Below, piece by piece: positions 25,021 through 35,546 of a stretch of 64,000 nucleotides of DNA (within the stretch, counting starts at the first letter, position 1; each line of letters opens with the position of its first letter). The DNA lies in assembly GCA_027627225.1 (NCBI GenBank), contig CM051032.1:68049320-68113319 (forward strand), read 5' to 3'. The notes under the pieces are model-generated. The model saw only the letters and a list, made by a program, of their open reading frames with translations. It made no database searches and was not told the origin of the DNA. Source of the DNA: Congeria kusceri (taxonomy: Eukaryota > Mollusca > Bivalvia > Myida > Dreissenidae). A program made the position numbers and the translations under genes.

Positions 25021-25290
25021 GGCAATACAAAAATAGAACTAGTAGTGTTCATCAGGCAATACAAAAATAGAACTAATAGTGTTCATCAGGCAATACAAAA
25101 ATAGAACTAATAGTGTTCATCAGGCAATACAAAAATAGAACTAATAGTGTTCATCAGGCAATACAAAAATAGAACTAGTAGTGTTCATCAGGCAATACAA
25201 AAATAGAACTAGTAGTGTTCATCAGGCAATACAAAAATAGAACTAGTAGTGTTCATCAGGCAATACAAAAATAGAACTAGTAGTGTTCAT
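25021..25290 (+). repeat. 34-bp tandem repeat, eight copies
   Basis: Unit ggcaatacaaaaatagaact + agtagtgttcatca, with only a G/A variant inside. The high identity indicates recent expansion. It lies about 240 bp upstream of the first CAP coding exon. Confidence 0.95.
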
Positions 25291-25419
25291 CCCCAACGAA
25301 TGGCAAACTTGTGTTCATAAATAATAACCATTAAACGCGTTCACATCTTGTAAAACATGGTTATTTTTTGTTTCTCCTGACCATGTCACTGACATGCTTA
25401 CACATTAAAGAATCAGTTA

Positions 25420-25430
25420 TAATAATGATG

Positions 25431-25484
<54 letters not shown>
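25420..25484 (+). repeat. (AAT)n microsatellite
   Basis: About 20 ATA/AAT triplets directly before the acceptor tract of CAP coding exon 1. Confidence 0.95.
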
Positions 25485-25486
<2 letters not shown>

Positions 25487-25508
25487 GTTAAACATGTGTG
25501 TTTTTCAG

Positions 25509-25689
25509 GAATTGAAGAAAAACAATCGCCATGATTAAAGCAGGTCTCTCCTTCCGTAGCTACCTCGTAGCGTCCCTTATACAGAGTTGCGCATGCGTAC
25601 TGGTCGACATCCGGCCGTACCATGGGGCCATCCTGCAGGCGCATAATTTCTACAGAAGTCAAGAACCTGCCGCAGACATGCTTGCTTTG
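25509..25689 (+). CDS. CAP gene coding exon 1 (22 bases of 5' UTR, then CDS from 25531)
   Basis: Acceptor gtgtttttcag at 25508, so there is at least one untranslated exon upstream. ATG at 25531 is preceded by aacaatcgcc. It encodes MIKAGLSFRSYLVASLIQSC... and ends ACATGCTTGCTTTG|gtaagg. The last 21 bases plus the donor are the prototype of the adjoining minisatellite. Confidence 0.85.
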
Positions 25690-28600
25690 GTAAGGTTCAG
25701 ATTTGCGCGGTTTGAAAAGGTGCAAATTTGCGTGATTTGGTACGGTGCATATTTTCGTGCTTTAATAATGTGCAGAAATACGCGCTTTGGTAATGCGCAT
25801 ATTTGCGTACTTTGGTAATGAGCAGATTCGAGTGCTTTGGTAAGGTAAGGTGCAGATTTTCGTGCTTTGGTAATGTGCAAATTTACGTGCTTTGGTAATG
25901 TGCAGACAAGCGTGCTTTCGTTATGTGCAGATTTGAGTGATTTGGTCAGGTGCAGATGTGCGTGGTTTGGTAATTTGCATATATGCATGCTCTAGTAATG
26001 AGCATATTTGCGTTTTTTGGTAATGTGCATATTTGCGAGCTTTGGGAATATGCATATTTTGTGCTTTTGTAATGTGCAGATTTGCGTGCTTTGGTGATGT
26101 TCATACTGGCCTGGTTGGGTAAAGCGCATATTTTTGTGTTTTGGTAATATGCATATTTGCGTGCTTTGGTAATGGGCAGCTGTGCGTGCTTTGGTAATGC
26201 GCATATTTCTGTGCTTTTGTAATCTGCTTTTCTGCTTGTATTGGTAATGTGCATAGTTGCGTGATTTGGTAATGTGCAGATTTCCGTGTTATGTTTGTGC
26301 TTTTGTAATGTGCATATTTGCGTGCTTTGGTAATGTGCAGACATGTATGCTTTCTTTATGTGCAGATTTGAGTGATTCGGTCAAGTGCAGTTGTGCGTAC
26401 TTTGGTAATGTTAATAGTGGCGTGCTGTGGTAATGTACTGATTTGCATGTTTTGGCAATGAGATGATTTTCGTGGTTTTGTAATGCGAAGATTTGTATGA
26501 TTTTGGTAATGCGCTAGTTTGCGAGCTATGGTCATTTTCAGATTTGCACGCTTTGGTAATGTTCAGAGTTGCGTTCTTTGGTAATCTGCAAATGTGCATG
26601 TTTGGTAAATGTTCACACTTTTGTAATGGGAAGATTGTGCAAACTTCTAAAATGGGAATATTACCGCACTTTTGCAATACTAGGATGTGCGTGCTTTTGT
26701 TATGTGGTGATGTGCGTGTTTGTGAAATGTACATATTTTAGTTCTTTGGAAATGTACAGTTTTGTGTGATTTGGTAATGCACTGATGTGCCTGCTTTGGT
26801 TAGGTGCATACGATATATGTTGGCATATATGTTAGTAATCTGAAGATATGCGTTCTTTGGTATTGTGTAGTGTATGTGTTTTTGTAATGCGTAGATATGT
26901 GTCCTTTGGAATGCGTAGATCTGTGTGCTTAGAATGCGTAGACATCTGTGCATTGGTATTGCGTCGATATGTGTGCTTTGGTATGTGTAGATATGTGTGC
27001 TTGGAATGCGTAGATATGTGTGCATTGGTAATGTGTCGATATATGTGCTTTAGTAATGCGTAGATATGCGTAGATATGTGTGCTTAGAATACGTAGACAT
27101 GTGTGCATTGGTAATGCGCAGATAGGTGTTTTTTCAACTGCTTTGGTATGCGTAGATATGTGTGCTTTGGGCTGTGCAGATATATGTGCTTTGGAATGCG
27201 TAGATATATGTGTGCTTTGGAATGCGAGGAGATGTTTGCTTTGCGTAGAAAGATGTGCTTTAGTAATGCGTCTGTATATGTGTTTTGGTAATGTGTAGAT
27301 ATGTGTGATTTGGAAATGCATAGATATTCGTGCTTTGGTAATGTGTAGATATGTGTGCTTTGGTAATGTGTAGACATGTGAGGTTTAGTAATGCGTAGAT
27401 ATGTGTGCTTTGGTAATGTGTATATACATGTATGTGTGCTTTGGTAATGTGTATATATATGCTTCGGTAATGCGTAGTTATGTGTGCTTTGGTACTGCGA
27501 AGATATGTGTGCTTTGGTAATGTGTATATATGTGTGCTTTGGTAATGTGTATATATATATGCTTTGGTAATGCGTAGTTATTTGTGCTTTGGTAATGCGT
27601 GGATATATGTAATGTGGTAATGCGTAAATATGTGTGCTTTGGTAATGCGTAGTTTTGTGTTCTTTGGTTATGCGCAAATAATGTACTTTGGTAATATAAA
27701 TGTATACCTGTTTTGCCAATGTGATTATGTGCGTTCTTTGGTAATGCGCAGATGTGTGTGCTTTGGTAGTTTGCAAATATAATTGTGAATGTTTACAAAC
27801 TTTTTGTGTGCCTTTAAAAAAAAGAGAAAAATACTTGGTAATGTACATTTTGATATAAAAAATTATGAATAATACGAATGTATATTAAAATAGTTGTTTA
27901 AAATTACCATTTATTACAAATGGACAAGCAAAACCTTTGAATCAAGTTACAAAATTAAAGTTAGGAAATACTCTTTTGGGTGTTTCAGAACTGGGACAAC
28001 TATCTCGCCTTTAGAGCTGCACAGTGGAGCGAGACATGCTACTTCGAGCACCAGAGGCGAGGATTTGGGGATAACCTGTCCTATTTCACCAGCACCGGGC
28101 CGCCACTTCCGGCGCGGACAGTCGTGCAGCGCTCCATCGGGCTCTGGGCCGCGGAGAGGCCACTGTGGGGCCGGGGAACCATATGCCGGGCCGCGTGCCA
28201 TTATACACAGGTACGAGTGGTGGCGGAAATTGTTATATCTTATATAAAATACTCAAGCCACAATTACTGAAGCCTCTGTGGTTTAGCAACAAATCCGCCG
28301 ATTTTTAACACGATCTTAACGGGACCCGAGGTGGCCGACGATCTGCCGATTTTCTAGAAAACTTGCCAATGTTTTCGTTCGTTTTGGGTCGGCGTTGTTA
28401 GTTACAAACTTTAAGCAATCACGGAACAATACATACAATGTATAAACAATCTTTGAAGGTTGGGCATAGGCCAGTGAAGATATGATTAGATTTTGGTGGC
28501 GATCCAGATCACAGTATGGATCGAGGAATTTTTAACGGATTCTTTAGAATTGGGAGATAGGTCAAGGGACGTTACTGGAAAAATGGTTTTGTGGGGTTAC

Positions 28601-31600
28601 CTACCTCTCTAGTTATTTTGTTTAGGTTCAACGTGCCGTTTTATATTTTTGTTTTATTCTTCGAAGAAAAAACAAAAAATATCATAAATAATTAAAAAGC
28701 ATTAATAGCATTTTCAAGAAAGTAAACACAAACACTTTCTTTAGAACTATATTAACTAAAAGAAATTATGCACAATGTTTACACTAGTTAGCTTTAACCT
28801 TTAAATTATTATACAAAATACAACGAGTGCATAACGTGTAAGAACGCTCTCCTGTATGCACATGTATCAATTCATATGATTTACGACCATGATGTTCACA
28901 TTAGACGTGACATATAAACAAGGTACTTATAGGACCTATTTTAGATTGGCCTAGAACTTGTTCCTCTTATTTGACACGGCCAATCTCTGGTTGCACTACT
29001 TTTCAATAAGCGTGAATACGATATATTAGTCAACTCATGTAGTTAAATAAATATTATATTAAAGATTAATAATTACAATATTAAACACATTAGCGCAAAT
29101 GTTGATCGAGCTTTAGCACCATTTGGTCCTGAAAAATACCAAGCACACTTTTAATTGATAATGAAATTATTAATAATTTAAGCCAAAGCTTTCGGTGTGA
29201 ATAAAAGCTCATGCTTAATGCAACATTAATTTGATTCAAGAATATAAAGCCTTGTACATTATATGGGTTAAGGAAGATAACTTTTAATATTTGTTACACG
29301 TATTTTACACGGTATAACGAATTCGATGGCATCAAATATTATCGTACAAAAAGATCCCACATAACATACAGTCTTAATGAGAAGAGAGAATTCGCTAGTG
29401 GAAGTAATGATAGATGATAGTCGTATATTCATCGGAATTAAGTTCCATACATTGCTTGCACAATAAGCGAACGTTCGTTGTGTATAATTGGTTTTAATAA
29501 GAAAAGATGATAAGTTGCTGTGTGGGTCTGCGAGTGTTTGTATTGTTATGTGGGAAGTTAATAAAACCATTGAAATATAGGGCATTTAACTGAGAATAAG
29601 AATGTGTGAACCATAGTCTAGCTCATGAAAGTATACCTGTTTTCAAATGACAACAAACCGAGTTCCTTGAAAAGGACTCGACAGAGATGAAAATGTTTAT
29701 TCATTATTCTTTACGCGGCCCGTTTTTGTACAGAATATAATTTCCTCAAGTTCGATCACGTTACTGAACATCAATTATTATAATAGTCTAATAACTTTAT
29801 TGACCTGGCACTCATGAATATACCGTGCATTTTCGTAAATCTTCTTTGTTTGAGGACTCAAGCTTTTTCTGCAATCTAATAAAAAACATCTCCAGTCGGA
29901 CGCTGCAATACTATCCGCCTAACAGCGACAACTAATGGAGCGAACGTTAGGATTTGATTGACTTTTTTGGTAGCGACTTATTAACGTCTTCATCCCAATG
30001 TTGTTACAATCTTTCACAACTTCCGTCGATGCCGCTGTCCCGGCGGTGGCCACATGATCACCCATGTTACCTCGTTCCTTGGCGCCGTTATTCCCTATCA
30101 TTTACACCGTTCTCATCACGGTTTTGTAGGGAGTCGTGTTAGCTCCACTGGTCGAAGGAGGCCAGAGAGCTTATGCCATGAAGGTACTTCCGTGCGTTAA
30201 CTTATTCTTTAATTGACATCTCCTCGATTTGAAGCGTTGGGCCGACTTCGATGGAACTTCACAGAAATGTTCTTTGGGTGGTCCTCGAGATCTGTCAAGT
30301 TGCTCAAATGGTTCCGGTCCGCTGCACAAGATGGCCGCTGGCCAGAGCTGTACAAATATTAAAAATTTTCAACGCCATCTCCTAAACCCCTGGGTAGATT
30401 TTCAATACTTATATTCCTTGGGTGGCACTCTACCAAAATTTCTCAAATGGTTCCGTTCATTATAAAACATGGCCGCCAGGGGCGGTGCCATTTATTGTGT
30501 ATGGCTATATTGAAAACTTTGAAAATCTTCTTGCCAGAAATAACTGGTTGGATTTGGAAATAATTTAATAGAAATGTTCTTTAGATGGTCCTCTAACAAA
30601 TAGGTGGCGTAGTGGATATGGTGTCCGCCTAGCGATCGGGAGGTCCCGGGTTCGATCCCCACTCTGGGAGCGTTCTCAGTGTCTCCCCCGAAGACACCAA
30701 GTACTGGTTCTACCCAGGAAACGGACTCGAGAGTGTCTCTATAAGCCTAAGGCTTTCGATGCAATCGAGCTAAAATAAATAGGTTTAAACTAAACTAACA
30801 AATATTGTTCAAATTGTTCCGGTCCTATGAAAAAAAAGGCCACCAGGGGCTGGGCCATTTTACCTTATATGTCTTTATTGAAAACTTTGCAAATCTGTTT
30901 GTCAGAAACTTTTGGATGGTTTTTGTCAGAAACTACAATGGACGAAATATTGGCTCCATGAGGTGATTGGAAAAAATAGAAAATTACAAGATCTTACACT
31001 GCAATAAGTGTAAATTTTAGAAACATATCTGCAAACAAACATCATTGATAACATCCACGCAGTCATGTACATCTGTGTGTACAAAAAGCAAACCAAAAGA
31101 AGACCAAGAAATATCTGTACCCTCCAAACATGCATTGAAACCAAATCGCCTAAGTTACAACATAGACATTGCCTCACGGGCAACTTCTTGTAACTATGCA
31201 CGAGTACTTCAAACTACGTTCCAGCATTGTGGTGAAATATTAAACTGGACCCGTTTTAAAACCTCTTATACAGTATTAAAATTATGGTTTTCAGACACTA
31301 AGCATTTTTTCAGCATCGACAGATTTAATAATACAACATAATTGTTCTAAATCTCTCCGAAAGCATCTCTGTACTATATTTTTAAAGCCATCCAAACTGT
31401 TGTTGCTTTTCCAGCTCATATGGGCCACCACGACCAGGGTGGGGTGCGCGCTGAGTTATTGCCCCTTGTTACTAGTGGGGAACAGTAATGTGCAGAGGAA
31501 TGCGATGTACTTCGCGTGCTTTTACTCTCCACCGTAAGTCATGGTGTCATTATTATTGTTATTCACATGTATTCAGCCATAATTGTCGATGTTTTTGCAA

Positions 31601-33776
31601 AGATTTGATGCGAATTTATTCTCCAGCTTGGAAGTTGATTTTAAGGTCCATTTTGGGGGAAATATTAGTCTTTTCTAAAGCGCTGAATAGCTAGCTATGA
31701 GATTCGTTTGATTTTTTTTAGTTTCCCGATCGTAATTTTTATATTCGTAAATTATCACGTGCGTATTGTATTTTCATAAGAAAATAGAAAGATGTTTTAA
31801 TGCTATTGGTGTTGACCATATAAACGACAGAAGTGGATTCTTGTTAATTCTTTAATGTTACGTCTACATACAATATGTATCGGAAGATATGAACTGCACC
31901 AGTGTTGTATTTTTAATGTCAAATGGCTACCTCAACTTTCAATTGTTATTGTTACAAAAGATAACAGACGTATAGCTCAAGGGTGAGCTATTGTCAGTCT
32001 GGGATGGTCCTTTACCAAATTCCTTCCATTTCTTAATATATATTGAAAACTCTGGTTGTCATGGCAACCAGAAGCTTAAAAACTGGAAAACTTAAAAAAT
32101 CTGAAACCACTGGCTGGATTTCAAAATAATTTCAAAGAATTGGCCCTTGGGTGACCCTCTACCAAATCCCTTCAAATCATTTTGATACGTTAAAAAACAT
32201 GGCCGCCAGGGGGCGGGGCAGTTTTCCTTATATGGCTATATTGAAAACTTTTAAAATCTTAGTCTGAAACTACTGACTAGATTTCAAAATAATTTCACAG
32301 AAATGTTCCTTGGGTGACCCTCTACCAAACTCCTTGAAATCATTTTGATTTGTTAAAAAAACATGGCCGCCGGGGGGGCGGGGCAGTTTTCCTTATATGG
32401 CTATATTGAAAACTTTAAACATCTTCTTGTCTGAAATCACTGGCTGGATTTCAAAATAATTTCACATAAATGTTCCTTGGGTGACCCTCTATCAAATTCC
32501 TTGAAATCATTTTGATTTGTTAAAAAACATGGCCTCCAGGGGCGAGGCAGTTTTCCTTATATGGCTATATTGAAAACTTAAAAAATCTTGTCTGAAACCA
32601 CAGGCTAAATTTAAAAATAATTTCACATGCTTGTTCCTTGGGTGACCGTCTACCAAATTCATGGAAATCATTTTGATTCGTTAAAAATAGTGGCCGCCGG
32701 GGTGGGGGGGGGGCGGGACAGTTTTTCTTATATCATATGGCTATATTGAAATCTTAATCTTTTTGTTTAAAGCCATTATGATGCTTTACACTCAGGTGAG
32801 CGACCTAGGGCCATCTTGGCCCTCTTGTTTTAATTTATCGGCAATCAGTACTAAACACGGAGCTTTGTATGGTCATATTTTTCACAAATCATATTTTTCA
32901 CACACCTGTGAAGAATAGTATCCCATTTGTCACATTTTTAAGTGTGAATAATGTGATTGACCCTAAATGGGGTATGCGTGACGATCACAGAAGAATATTT
33001 CATTGCATATCAAAAACTGGATGCGATCGCAAACTTCACCGAAAAATGTGAAGAATAAGACTATGATGTGTGAAGAATAAGATCTCAATTTCCAGACCTG
33101 TGAAGAGATCCTATTTTTCACAAAGGTGAAAAACATTGTGAAAAATATGGTCCTGCAGAGCTTTATAGTGACAATACCAAACGTAAATCTAAACTATTTT
33201 AAATGCACCTTACGCATCGACGAAACGCTGAGGTAGCTCGATGAACAAAGACGAAAAAGGGTATTTTTACCCCTTTCACGTTTCTCTTCAGGGGTAACTT
33301 CATCGGCCGACTACCGTTCACCCCGGGGCCGAGATGTGCCCTCTGTGGGCGTGGTATGGCCTGCGTCCAGGGACTGTGTGCTCGTAAGTAGCTGCCGACT
33401 TTCCGAATTCAATTATACACATTGCATGCATTTTTGCCCCGATTAATCGCCTATTTTAAGGTCGTTCTCGTTCACGGACGAGTTTCTTGTACAGCCGGAG
33501 GATCCAGACATTTCGACCCCCCAAGTTAAGGTGTCAATACCGCTCTAAATAGCTCGGACGAATGCTTTGACTATTATTTATTGGTGAAATTGTATTGTTT
33601 AACTCGAAAAATGTCTTTGAAACATGTACATGTATATATACATACAAATACGCACGTGTAAATACTGTGCTTTTTTTCCAGCAATGCCGTTTATTGGTCG
33701 ACGTCGGCGCTCAGCGAAGCAGCCTGCAAAATTGGAGTTCCTCGGAATAGTTCGTGAACGTTCGGATGGATTTTAA
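25531..33776 (+). CDS. CAP-superfamily (SCP/TAPS) secreted-type protein, five coding exons, 228 aa
   Basis: Member of the CAP (CRISP/antigen 5/PR-1) superfamily of mostly secreted proteins. Exons 25531-25689, 27989-28210, 31415-31533, 33292-33383 and 33682-33776 join with GT-AG introns in phases 0, 0, 2 and 1 (687 bp with stop). Residues 1-30 hold a moderately hydrophobic stretch (YLVASLIQSCACVLV) that may be a signal peptide. The CAP domain runs from LQAHNFYRSQ (about 35) to residue 175. Signature 1 is HYTQLIWATTTRVGC (124-138) and signature 2 is MYFACFYSPPGNF (158-170). The metal-site tetrad reads H74, D81 (in GDNL, usually GEN), E109 and H124. A short Cys-rich hinge follows (C182, C185, C191, C196), then RRRRSAK (204-210), a possible furin site, near the C-terminus. 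I cannot name an ortholog; peptidase-inhibitor-16/GLIPR-like is a reasonable label. Function is unknown. Confidence 0.9.
25690..27780 (+). repeat. 25-bp minisatellite filling CAP intron 1, derived from the exon 1/donor junction
   Basis: About 80 units of gtgcagatttgcgtgctttg + gtaat follow the exon donor without a gap. The left half (to about 26780) has the 'gtgcagattt' flavour; the right half is a 'gcgtagatatgtgtgctttg' subfamily with some 22-24-bp units. The last 25 bases across the exon 1 boundary (25669-25693) match the consensus at 19 of 25 positions by eye. Long open frames on both strands here are repeat artefacts. Confidence 0.95.
27989..28210 (+). CDS. CAP gene coding exon 2
   Basis: 222 bp, acceptor ttgggtgtttcag, donor TACACAG|gtacga. 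It encodes NWDNYLAFRAAQWSETCYFE through GDNL to ICRAACHYTQ. It is GC-rich against its surroundings, as expected for an exon here. Confidence 0.92.
28211..29267. other. CAP intron 2, left part
   Basis: I see no exon. 'aatccgccgatttttaacac' and 'cgatctgccgatttt' near 28300 look like part of a dispersed repeat. Confidence 0.4.
29268..29585 (-). pseudogene. Possible 3' end of a non-LTR retrotransposon reverse transcriptase
   Basis: The translated segment FLIKTNYTQRTFAYCASNVW followed by NLIPMNIRLSSIIT resembles the terminal 'R...Q..F.Y.GP..WN.LP..IR' block that ends ORF2 of many LINEs. It would be a 5'-truncated copy inserted in CAP intron 2. The match is by eye and short. Confidence 0.45.
30215..30910 (+). 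repeat. Degenerate 'CATGGCCGCCAGGGG' tandem repeats in CAP intron 2
   Basis: Three to four diverged units share gaaatgttctttgggtggtc, aaatggttccggtcc, and 'atggccgcc' plus 'tatggctatattgaaaactt'. The array is split by the SINE at 30603. It is related to the array at 31985-32830. Confidence 0.8.
30593..30804 (+). mobile_element. tRNA-derived SINE with 10-bp target duplication
   Basis: The body 30603-30794 starts ggtggcgtagtggatatggt. It has a B box gggttcgatcccc, the conserved block gacaccaagtactggttcta, and tail gcaatcgagctaaaataaat. Direct duplications CTAACAAATA flank it (30593-30602 and 30795-30804). Other copies are at 39391-39500 (fragment) and 42747-42950. Confidence 0.9.
31415..31533 (+). 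CDS. CAP gene coding exon 3
   Basis: 119 bp, acceptor ttgcttttccag, donor CTCCACC|gtaagt. It encodes LIWATTTRVGCALSYCPLL and MYFACFYSP, covering both CAP signatures. Confidence 0.92.
31985..32830 (+). repeat. About 177-bp tandem repeat array in CAP intron 3
   Basis: Five or so units share ccttgggtgaccctctacca, aacatggccgccagggg and ggcagttttccttatatggc. It starts after agctcaagggtgagctattg and ends caggtgagcgacctagggcc then atcttggccctcttgttt. That terminus is common in bivalve repeats, in which an element with short end hairpins carries a central tandem array. Confidence 0.85.
32856..33170. mobile_element. TIR MITE with 'CATATTTTTCACAAA' ends
   Basis: Left end agctttgtatggtcatattt and right end aaatatggtcctgcagagct are inverted. 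Several 'tttttcacaaa' and 'tgtgaagaata' motifs repeat inside in both orientations. Confidence 0.7.
33292..33383 (+). CDS. CAP gene coding exon 4
   Basis: 92 bp, acceptor tttctcttcag, donor TGTGCTC|gtaagt. It encodes GNFIGRLPFTPGPRCALCGR and the rest of the Cys-rich hinge. Confidence 0.92.
33682..33776 (+). CDS. CAP gene coding exon 5 with stop
   Basis: Acceptor ctttttttccag. It encodes PMPFIGRRRRSAKQPAKLEF through VRERSDGF, with TAA at 33774-33776. The basic tail is short and hydrophilic, with no GPI or membrane signal. Confidence 0.88.
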
Positions 33777-33937
33777 AATAATTATATGAATTGCCATATT
33801 CGAGAGGTGGATCGTGCGCGAGATGAGTATCAACATCTCGCAACGTAAATTTCGTAACGATCGATTGGTTAGAAAATAACGTTTCCCTAGTTTTCACTGA
33901 TATGTTTGTAATTTTAATATGCACAAATACATTTGTA

Positions 33938-33943
33938 AATAAA
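33938..33943 (+). terminator. Likely poly(A) signal of the CAP gene
   Basis: AATAAA about 160 bp after the stop codon, followed by a T-rich stretch. Confidence 0.55.
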
Positions 33944-35382
33944 TGGTTTTAATGTTTTTGTAAATCATATGAATGTTCCTATCTTGGTAATTCAAACAAG
34001 TATGGATAGTTTTTTATCATTCCACCAATCGGTGCTCAAAGCGAGCGTGCGACGTGACTATTACTCTACTGTTACGCTATGCATCGATGTAATTCAAATA
34101 CAAATGCGCTCGTTTTGCTTCTAAATTCTTGTTGAAAACGTTGTAGTTGCATTTCGATCACCGATTATTGTCCATATAAAGCAAAGCAAGCAAGTGCGGC
34201 ATGCCGATACACAAAGGTTAGATATTATCAAATAGTTTTTCTCGCATAACGGCCACAGGGTTGAATGGTTATTTCCTTATTTATGATAACACGCATGCCT
34301 CTAATAGATGATAAAATCAACGCCTATACTCGGATTGCAAAGCAGTTTCCAGTCGGGATTATGTGTTTCACTAATTATAATATATTTTTTAAGTATGCAA
34401 GCAAGGTATCTACTTTTGAAAATAAATATGAAATAAAATCGCTTACCAGCGATTTCTTCACACCACGTCTTTCATACAACATATCTACATTGATTGTACT
34501 ACATAACTCGCATTATAATAAAATAATCGACAAACGGCCATATATAAATGATATACTAATAGAAAAAAAGAAACTCGTATTTTTGTATGTTGTTTGATTT
34601 AAATATGGATGAATTTGGTATCAAAATTTAGGTTTTCTATTGAACTAATCAATAATTGTAATGCCCCCCCCCCCCACCAAAAATAAATAAATTGATAAAT
34701 CACTAAAACGTTAACGTCATTTAAACCAAATTCATTCAAATTTAAATCCTACAAAATATAAAAATACGAGATGAAACATGTCCAGTTTCTGTTTTCTATT
34801 AGTATATTATATGTTACATATTATATATCATACATTGGATTAACATGCATACATTTTATTTATTTATTAATATAAAAAGTATATGTAACTTTAAAGTGTA
34901 AGAAGTTTTCGCAAAAATAATGAAAATAATAAAATGGATAAATTAACATTTCCTGCAAAACGAATGTGTGAAAGTTATGAACATGGGTTTCATAAAGACG
35001 TGCATTTTATTTATGCATGCACAGCTCTCGCAGCCGAAGAGTTGTGCAAAACGGTATATTTACGTTATGTCAGAAATGACTCTTTTTTAGCGCCAAAATC
35101 CTTAACTCACTCTTTACATGATATTAGTATTAGTTTGGCCGCACCACTCTAAAAATGAGGGCGACGGGCCTGAAACAAGATGAAATTTGCCATAAAAGAA
35201 TCCAAGCTAAATTTATTTCAGTTTGTTACAAACGATAATATATATGTATGTGGCAAAACTTAAATATAACACAAAGTTATTCCATTAATTATGTCGCGTA
35301 TGAATTCGACTGCTAATCTAACGACATGTACGTCTGACTTCATGCAGATTTCTAAAAAGAAACCAAGAACTATTTTAATATA
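33944..35382. other. Intergenic between the convergent CAP and DSCC1 genes
   Basis: AT-rich. Two open frames (34265-34597 and 34934-35152, + strand) show no familiar domain and no exon-like composition, so I do not call them genes. Confidence 0.5.
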
Positions 35383-35388
35383 TTTATT
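35383..35388 (-). terminator. DSCC1: Likely poly(A) signal of DSCC1
   Basis: TTTATT on the + strand is AATAAA on the gene strand, about 50 bp after the DSCC1 stop codon. Confidence 0.6.
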
Positions 35389-35437
35389 AATAAATTCGAT
35401 AAAAAATAAGAATCAAGAAAGACTACTCCGCTGATCA

Positions 35438-35546
35438 TCAACTGATCGGTTTTCTGGAGTTGTAGACCTTGATCCCAGTTTGAGTCGATGCACGTGTAAA
35501 CTTGGTAAGCATTGCTGTGACGTCCATCTTGTCTGTTGTCAAATCC
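35438..35546 (-). CDS. DSCC1: DSCC1 exon 12 with stop
   Basis: Acceptor (gene strand) tggatttcatag. It encodes DLTTDKMDVTAMLTKFTRAS through GIKVYNSRKPIS and TGA. The spacing and end match the family exactly. Confidence 0.93.

Noticed and set aside
25021..25290. Array resembling a CRISPR
   Set aside because: Units are contiguous 34-bp copies with no unique spacers, in a eukaryotic genome.
25659..27848. Long - strand open frames (up to 254 codons, 'THYQSTHIYALPKH' repeats)
   Set aside because: Translation of the 25-bp array in CAP intron 1. Low-complexity repetition explains the open frames on both strands.
27947..28270. Overlapping frames on both strands around the CAP exon 2
   Set aside because: Shadows of the GC-rich exon. 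The in-phase spliced frame 27989-28210 carries the CAP motifs.
34265..34597. 110-codon + strand frame
   Set aside because: AT-rich, lysine/isoleucine/asparagine-heavy composition typical of chance frames. No similarity to a known family.
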